Positions 57,001 through 64,000 of a DNA stretch of 64,000 nucleotides are shown here, piece after piece. The stretch spans positions 256,858 to 320,857 of the forward strand of contig ML986619.1 in assembly GCA_010094045.1 (NCBI GenBank), given 5' to 3'. Origin of the DNA: Lojkania enalia. Taxonomy: Eukaryota; Ascomycota; Dothideomycetes; Pleosporales. Below the pieces are notes generated by a model. The model was not told the DNA's origin. It saw only the letters and a program-made list of their open reading frames with translations, and made no database searches. Each line of letters begins with the position of its first letter. The stretch's first letter is position 1. The position numbers were made by a program, and so were the translations under genes.

Positions 57001-60000
57001 AGGCGAGGCTGCCACGAAGACATTACTAAATGCGGCTGGGGCTTTATGGTGTACGGGGCATCCAGTCAATATCCGGGCTGTAAACGAACTCGATGTTATT
57101 GAAGGCGGAGCCCAAAAGGATTCAACACTTGGAATGGGTCGACCTCGCATCCTGGGAGGCCCTGAAATGCTGATAGATTTACCCGCATACCCTTTCGATC
57201 ATACAGAAAAATACTGGTTTGAGAGTCGAATTAGCAAAGCTTACCGCTTCAGAGACCGTGTTCCCCAGGATCTACTTGGCAGCCGATGTAGTGATTGGAG
57301 TCCTCTAGATGCGCGATGGAGGATGCTCATACGGGAGAGAGATCTCCCTTGGACTGCAGACCATTTAGTGAACGGTAGAAAGGTATATCCAGGCACTGGT
57401 ATGTTGATCATGGCAATAGAGGGCGCCAAACAACTCGCTGATCCTGAACGGATCGTGTCCGGCTTCGTCCTTCGTAACGTGGAATTCGAAAGCGCAATGG
57501 ATCTCGAGGGTCCGTCAGGGACTCTCGAGGTTTTGACATCTCTACGTCCCTCAAATAGCGATACAAGAGTAGATTCAAGGTTCAACTTCAGCATCAGCTC
57601 CTACACCGATCCGGACTGGGTTCGAAATTGCCGAGGTTCGATCGAAATTGAATATGAAAAGAGCAATGACGATTGGAATGCGGGAAAGAGAATGGATCAT
57701 TTGAACGATCTTGCCAGCAAGTACCAGAAAAAGATTGAGGATTGTAACACGGCAGTTGATAAGTCGGTGATGTACCAACGTCTCAAAAACTGGGGCCTGG
57801 ATTATGGGCCAGCATTTCAGATTGCGACAACTCAAATGGTGAGCACCAATAGCGAAGCGATTGCAGACGTTGTAACGTTCAAGGGAGATGGAGAAGAGTT
57901 GCAACCTCATGTGATTCATCCGGTTACTTTTGATGCGATTGGCCACTTGTGTTTCACTGCCTTCACCGCTGGTGGCATAAAGCCAATGGCGACAAGCATG
58001 CCTCAGAAATTGAACTATGCGTGGATTTCGGACCGTGGCCTCGCTGCACCAGATGCATCCTCAGTCCGGGCATGCTCGACGATCGTTGGACAAACACCTC
58101 GTGGCTTCGAAGGGGACTGCGTTGTTTTCGATGCAGAGAACTCGAAGGAGGTCCGACTTTTTATACAGGGACTCAAATTAGCATTCATCTCAGACATCCC
58201 AAGGGAGTTAGAGCTTCCCAATCGAGCACAGCAATGGTACAACATTGAGCGAAAAGTTGACTTATCCATGCTCAGTTGGAGTGAGGTGGAACAATACCTG
58301 CGTGGAAAGTGCAAGACGTCGGCCGGACCGATGGAGTTGGCGTACCAGTACATTGAGCTAGCGGCCCATCAAAATCCAGGCATGCGAGTGTGCCAAATAG
58401 ACGCAGGAAATGGAGATAATACACGACGAATCTTTGAACATGCGCTAGATCTCAATCATTCAGGATATTTGAGTTGCGCAAGATATAGCTTTGCAGATCG
58501 TGCTCAGACAAATGTGGAGCACGCAAAGGAGTCGTTTGCAAAATATGGAGCCAAGATGAAATTCCATGTCTTTGATCCTGTCTACGGATCTCAAACCAAA
58601 CAATCTGAAGTCGAGGATTACGACATGATCATTGCTTTTGATCATAGCTGGACATTAAAAAATATGCAAGAGACATTTGAGAATCTGCGAAAGACCCTCA
58701 AGCCGGGGGGCAAGATGGTGATAGAAAGACCGGCCTTGGATGATGGGGTTGTCGTAGATTGGAATGAAGTACTGCATCGGAGTGGATTTTCTGGAGTGAA
58801 CCTTTATCTCGAACCTAGCGACACAGCCAAGGGCATCATAATCTCCACGGCGGTTGAGGAGACTACTAGCCACCAGACAATCCCCGGGGGAATTCGGATT
58901 ATAGTTGTTGGGAACTTTGCAAACGATCAGCATGACGGATTGGCTAAGAGAGTTGGAGAACTGGTGAAGCCAGATGTAGCATCGGACATTGTCCAGATGA
59001 GCTTATCCGAAGCATCGCAGTATCCGGATCTGAAGAGCTCCCTTCTGATAATACTCTCGGATCCAGAGCATTTGTGTCTTGAGACCTTGAGAAAGGATTC
59101 GCTATCTCAATTGCAGCGCATTATTCCCACTGTGCCCTACGTTCTCTGGGTTTCCGATATGGCCGCCGAAATTGGCATTGGAGGCTCACCAGTTTCAGCT
59201 ATCATTGAAGGATCAGCTCGTTCACTCCGCTTTGAGCACAACGACACGCGTTTGGTAACGCTGGGACTGGAGTCATTCAACGATAACAGGAGCGCACGAC
59301 ATATATTCCAAGTCGTGGAAAGGATCTTGTCGACCCCAGCCGGTTCAAACTACGAGCAAGAATATGTTGAAGTTGGTGGGTATTTGTCTACGGACCGTAT
59401 CGTGGAGGCCGCTTATCTGAGGCAAATTACAAACGCGAAGCTCGTGCCCCAGCAATCCACAACCGTGAGACTGGAAGATCAGAACTTCAAGCTGGGTATA
59501 GCCCAGATCGGCAACCTTGAAACTCTTCGCTATGTCCAAGAAGCACCTTTATCGACGGAACCACGGCCAGGCGAGGTTGAAATTCAAGTGTCCGCGGTTG
59601 CAATCGAGTCTCGGGATTACAGGAGGGCGATGGGCAAGACTCAGAAAGTGCAATTCGGGAATGCTTGCGCGGGGACAATTGGAAAGGCCGGCCTACACAG
59701 CGGCTTCAATATCGGTGACCGTGTCTTCTATGTAGGAAAGAATACTTTCAAGTCACGAATCCGGACCCCAGATCACTACGTACGCAAGCTACCAGATGGA
59801 CTAGATTTCGCGGATTGCTGTTTGTCGATACCGGCGCTGGCCGCAGCTCATCACGCGTTGGTGGATGTTGGTCGTTGGCGTGAAGGTGACACGGTTCTGA
59901 TCTATCCCTGCGCTGGTTTCATTGGAAAGGCAGCACTTAGGGTCTGCCAAAAAGTAGGAGCTCCAGTGTGGACAACAGTTCACGAGGATGGGCAAAGCAG

Positions 60001-61621
60001 AACTCTTTCCGAGCAACTCGGTATTCCCGGGACATCAATCCTATCGCACGACGCGTTTGCCTTAGGACATACTCGGCATCACCCAACATTCCATGGCGCC
60101 GACATAGTACTTTGCACTGAGCCAGTACCGAACGACCAGTCATGGGATTTTGTGAATAAATTCGGCCGGGTCATTTACATGCCATGTATTACAGGCGCGC
60201 CTATCTTGTCACCTTCCTTTCAACATATTCCCCCGAACATTTCCTACGGTGCTGTAAATTTTCAAGAAATCGCAGCTGAGCGCCCAATATCTTTGCGAGA
60301 ATCAATTACCAGTGCCTTTGAGATTCTTTTGGCCGATGGAGGAGGGGTGCAGACTGCAGCACCTTTTCCGGCGTCGCAAGTAGTGGAAGCCTTCAAACGT
60401 GTTGGGAATACAAATGGCCAGGTGGTAGTCAAATTCGATGTTGACGATGAAATAGAGTTGACATGTGACACTCAACCCACGACTAAGCTTGACGCTGACG
60501 CGAGCTACCTAATCTCTGGCGGTACAGGAGGTATCGGCCGCGGCATTGCTCGGTGGTGCGCCGCACGAGGTGCTCGCTACCTCATCCTACTTTCTCGGTC
60601 GGGTGCGAAGGGAAGAGAAGCCCAAGAGCTAGTTGAAGAGTTGGCCGCACAAGGCGTCCACGTTGAAGCGCCGCCGTGCGATGTGGCTGATGAGAAAGCG
60701 CTGCGCGTGGTGTTGGACGACTGTGCGATCCGCATGCCGCCAATCAAAGGGTGCATACAAGCTTCTGGCGCGTTTAAAGACATTTCCTTTGAGAAGATGT
60801 CTCTCGACGACTGGAATGTTGCCATCAAGTCCAAAGTCACGGCGTCGTGGAACTTGCACAAGGCGCTGCCCGCCGGGATGGACTTCTTCGTCATGACGTC
60901 CTCCATGTCCGGCATTCTGGGCATGATAAGTCAGAGCAGCTATGCAGGCGGAAACGTGTATCAAGATGCCCTGGCCCGCCATCGCATAGCGCTCGGGGAG
61001 AAGGCTGCTGCGCTCGATCTCGGAGTCCTCCAGGACGTTGGCTTTCTCACCGAAGCTCAGAAAGAGCGGCTTAACCGAATGGGCTACTTCGTGTTCAATT
61101 ATGAAGCAGAGATTCACGCCCTACTCGATATATTCTGCGACCCAGCGAATGCCATGTTGACTGCAATAGAGTGTAGGCCGATTACCGGGTTCAAGACCAC
61201 TGCTCAAATGGTCGCCGACGGCGTGGAGGTTCCCTTTACGTTTGGGCAGCCCCTATGGCGACACACGCAGTATGCGCATGTCGAGGAGACGAAGAAATCG
61301 CGAGTCGCGTCTACGGGGTTTGATGTCAGAGGTCTGATTGAAAGTGCCGAAACGATGGCCCAGGCAACAGCTATTGCGACCGGCGCGCTCCGTAAGCGCG
61401 TGGCGGTACTCTTGTCCACGCAGGAAGAGCGGCTTGTCGAGAGTTCGGCCATGCATTCGTACGGCATCGACTCGCTGGTCGCCATTGAGCTACGTAACTG
61501 GTCGCAGAAGACATTTGGCGTCGAGGTCGCTGTCTTTGAGATTGTCGGTGGCGCGTCGTTTGTCGGAGTCGGTATGTCGATTGCAACGAAGATTAGGGGA
61601 GGGGAAACGGAACGGGCTTAG
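54065..61621 (+). CDS. Highly reducing type I polyketide synthase
   Basis: Iteratively builds a reduced polyketide from malonyl-CoA. Exons 54065-54334, 54382-54526, 54582-54850 and 54914-61621 give 2463 residues. The third intron (63 nt, GTGAGT...TTTCAG) has no stop and keeps the frame; unspliced, it would insert 21 residues into a conserved KS block. Domains: KS (about 36-450; Cys in DSACSSS near 207, [12 protein letters not shown] near 339, [10 protein letters not shown] near 378), acyltransferase (GQGAQW near 600, GHSSGE near 681), DH ([10 protein letters not shown] near 1044; Asp in [10 protein letters not shown] near 1229), C-methyltransferase-like (from about 1380; SAM loop IDAGNGDNT degenerate), ER (about 1750-2080; nucleotide loop [10 protein letters not shown] atypical), KR (GGTGGIGRG near 2096, Tyr in SSYAGGN near 2237) and ACP (GIDSLV near 2410). 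No thioesterase or reductase, so release must be in trans. Confidence 0.96.
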
Positions 61622-61991
61622 TGTACTGGAGAAGAATGTATCTGGTTATAGGGAAAATGTATATACAGTTTGGCCGGAGTTGAGACGGTGGGGAGCTGGA
61701 GAAGACGGCTAGGTTTTGATGACCGGGGGCGCGAGCGACGTTGAGTGAAAGAGTGCGAGACCGTGCCCAATAAAACTGAACCAATCTCCTCATCCCACGC
61801 ATGTAAAGCGGCAATATGCTTGAAATCATGGCTGTTCATGTTGACTAGATTCAGAGAGCAAGAAACAGCATGCACGACGCGGATAGCTTTGCCGCATGTT
61901 TACTCGCTACAAAGAGACTAATGCCGCTGGCTTAGGTGCGCGCCTCAACCGATGGCCGTAAACGAGAAATTTCGCAAATCGAGTATGGCTA
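61622..61991. other. PKS 3' flank
   Basis: About 370 bp lie between the PKS stop and transposon relic 3. It contains the presumed PKS terminator. No gene seen. Confidence 0.5.
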
Positions 61992-63090
61992 ACATCGTTT
62001 ACAAGCGAGCGCTCACACCAACCAACTTCAGACAATACATTCCCTTCTACACGCGATGCCTCAACGCAACAAGGCGCAATCAACCTGCAAAGAAGCTCAG
62101 GCTCTCCTTGGCCTCTCTACTATTAATAAAAATAAATTCGAAGCGAAAATCACGCTGTATCAACTTTCTAGTACGACTGAAGGACCCTGCGATAATAACG
62201 CGTCGGGATTGCTTGCGCGACGCGATTGTGAGCCTAATTTAAAGAAGCTCACCAATACTGAAGAGGAGATGATTATCAGATATATCCTTGAGCTTGATTT
62301 ACGAGGGGTTTCGCCCATACTAGATACTATACGAAATATAGCTAATTGATTACTGGCTAAGCGCGGCGCTAGCTAGGTTGGTATCTATTAGCCTCGAAAC
62401 TTCATAATGTGTACCTATCGCCTCCCTTAGAACTCGAGATAATCGCGCTTACGATTACTAACGAGCTCTATATAAGGATCTAGAGGTTATAGGCATATAG
62501 TTTAAGCTACTACAGGGTATGAAAGATAAGCATAGTATGCTAGTCAAAGACACCTATAATTTCGATAAGACAGGCTTTATTATAGGCTAGAAATTATCTT
62601 AGCTAGTTGCTACTACTTTAGAAAGATGCTATTAAACAAAGAGTATCTAGCTAGGTAATTACAAGTAGATATTTATTTCAGTCGCGCTAATGCGCGATCG
62701 AATCAATGGCCTTAAAAGAGTAAACGCGGTTGCTATAAAGCGGAGACGGTTAAAAATAGAGCTGATCTTGATGCAAGGGACCCTAATAAAGGCCGAGGGC
62801 GAGGAGATAATCGCTTAAAACAACGTTGAGAAGCAGCTTAGGAAGGAATTGCGTGATTCGAGGGCTCAATTAAAAGCAGCTAGCCAGCTTTAATAGTACC
62901 CTGGGCCTTGGAAAGAGCCTAAGCATAATTCTCATACGTGCGAAATCGATATCATAGGTACCGTATGATATAATAGACTATCGCTTCCTATAGCATCTGC
63001 GCCCGCTGTTGATTATTATCGTATTATAGCCGTCTGAAACTGGTTGAGATGGGCGCTCGCTTCTACCGAGCGCTCACTTGTAAACTACAC
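61992..63090 (+). mobile_element. Fot1/pogo-type DNA transposon relic 3
   Basis: Inverted repeats of 23 bp with five mismatches, mostly transitions: left 61992-62014 contains GTTTACAAGCGAGCGCTC, right 63068-63090 is its inverse with one change in that core. Both sides have a TA duplication (61990-61991, 63091-63092). The core GTTTACAAGCGAG is shared with relic 1, so the two are relatives. The transposase starts at ATG 62056 on the + strand (MPQRNKAQSTCKEAQALLGL). Also readable are the CENP-B-like EEMIIRYILELDLRGVSPIL and the catalytic-Asp motif YNFDKTGF near 62555-62578, with many in-frame stops between. At 1.1 kb it is truncated internally. It separates the PKS from the P450 remnant. Confidence 0.87.
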
Positions 63091-63126
63091 TACTACGGTT
63101 CCTGAAAGCTCATACGTATCTCAGCG

Positions 63127-64000
63127 ATGCATCTGATCATTCTCAGTCTTCTTGCCCTCAACTTTGTGACATTCAATTTAACGATGAATTATGTCCGCTT
63201 GGATAAAATCCCGGGCACTATCGCTGGTCGACTCACCAAGTTCTACTGTATCTGGTTTTGTATAGACGACTGCGGGCCATTACGATACTGTCAGCTCTTT
63301 CAACATTATGACCCTGTTGTTCGAACTGGCCCCAATCCTGTGTGTCTATTCAAGTCTGAACTCATCCCCGTTTTGTACGACTTTCGATACAAGTTCAAGG
63401 AGGTAAGTATGCATCGCCAATATTTTGATGGTAACCCCTGACTATTGAAGAGCAACTTCTACGGGGTCTTCCGTCTCATATACAAAGGAATGCCCATGGA
63501 TAGAATATTTACACTCAAGGATACTATCTAGCGGAGGGCTGCGAAACATCAACTAGTGACGCACATGGCGTCTGTACCTGCCCAATTCAGAGCTCCCATC
63601 AGAAACAGTGTGTGCAGTTTTCTTAACAAACTACGTGGGCTTGAGGGAGACTCAATCGATCTTTAGAAATAGTCTTGCTTTTGGGCGTTCGACTTAAGCT
63701 ACCATGAGCTCTTCGGGCAGAGCTTTGGATACCTAGATTGTGGACGCAACTTCAACAGTATGATCACTGCCTTGTTTGACATCCTCATAGGCGCTTCTGT
63801 GCTTGTACACGTACCCAAATATAGCTGTACGCTCTTTATGAGCGAAAAGGCTATGAAAATCTTTCAAAAAGTCCAGAGACGTCCAAATCCGGTTGAAATT
63901 GTGCTGAGTTGGGTACAGAACTTTTATGAGATGAACTTGGCTAATTGCATTGCTTTAGATCATTGAAGAAAGAATTCGTTTGCACCTATCCGAGCCGCAC
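63127..64000 (+). pseudogene. Decayed cytochrome P450 (partial at window edge)
   Basis: Fungal microsomal P450s hydroxylate or epoxidise pathway intermediates. Exon 1 (63127-63402) has an N-terminal hydrophobic anchor, then the proline hinge as DKIPGTIAGRL and YDPVVRTGPNPVCLF. A 48-nt intron (GTAAGT...TTGAAG, ending 63450) leads to SNFYGVFRLIYKGMPMDRIF, then a TAG at 63529-63531 where the family has a charged/Gln residue before RRAAKH. Further TAGs lie at 63664 and 63670. Past them it reads WAFDLSYHELFGQSFGYLD and KAMKIFQKVQRRPNP, then a stop at 63964-63966. The K-helix ExxR and haem-Cys region would lie beyond the window. Three premature stops make it non-functional as it stands. It starts 37 bp after relic 3. 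Confidence 0.8.

Noticed and set aside
1..64000. CRISPR arrays, bacterial operons, prophage
   Set aside because: Spliced eukaryotic genes throughout and no regularly spaced repeats of CRISPR type.

Overview
The window is nuclear DNA of a filamentous ascomycete (Pezizomycotina). Genes carry short introns (about 45-100 nt, GTRNGT...YAG). There is a HET-domain gene, a highly reducing polyketide synthase, secreted cysteine-rich and fasciclin proteins, and transposon relics in which CAA/CAG codons have become TAA/TAG, the mark of repeat-induced point mutation (RIP). I cannot fix the genus; a Dothideomycete or Leotiomycete would fit. All intron boundaries below were placed by hand from splice signals and reading-frame continuity.

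Region 1 (1-18.6 kb) is gene-dense and mostly housekeeping: a multi-pass membrane protein, a charged-repeat protein with a glycine-rich N-terminus, an augmin HAUS3-like subunit divergent from thymidylate synthase, an F-box-like protein, a FHIT-type HIT hydrolase, a STEEP1-like zinc protein, the myosin light chain Cdc4, a GPI-anchored fasciclin protein and a HET-domain protein.

Region 2 (18.6-41.4 kb) is gene-poor. About 7 kb without genes contains a degenerate repeat array (19.3-20.2 kb). It is followed by two paralogous C2H2 zinc-finger genes 8 kb apart on opposite strands, a small secreted protein, a decayed unknown gene, and a very small secreted cysteine-rich protein with three exons.

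Region 3 (41.4-64 kb) is a mosaic of secondary metabolism and transposon relics. It holds a fucose-permease-like MFS transporter, three Fot1/pogo elements with recognisable terminal inverted repeats (42958-44209, 45965-47843, 61992-63090), a decayed NACHT gene, a decayed serine beta-lactamase-like gene, a rhodopsin-domain 7-TM protein, an epoxide-hydrolase-like enzyme, an intact 2463-residue HR-PKS and a decayed cytochrome P450 running off the right edge. The layout suggests a biosynthetic cluster whose core synthase and epoxide hydrolase survive while other likely tailoring genes have been lost. The PKS methyltransferase and enoylreductase cofactor motifs also look degenerate.

I see no clearly new type of genetic system. 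The most unusual items are the partly dead PKS cluster, the paralogous zinc-finger pair, the tiny cysteine-rich protein and the unexplained repeat field.
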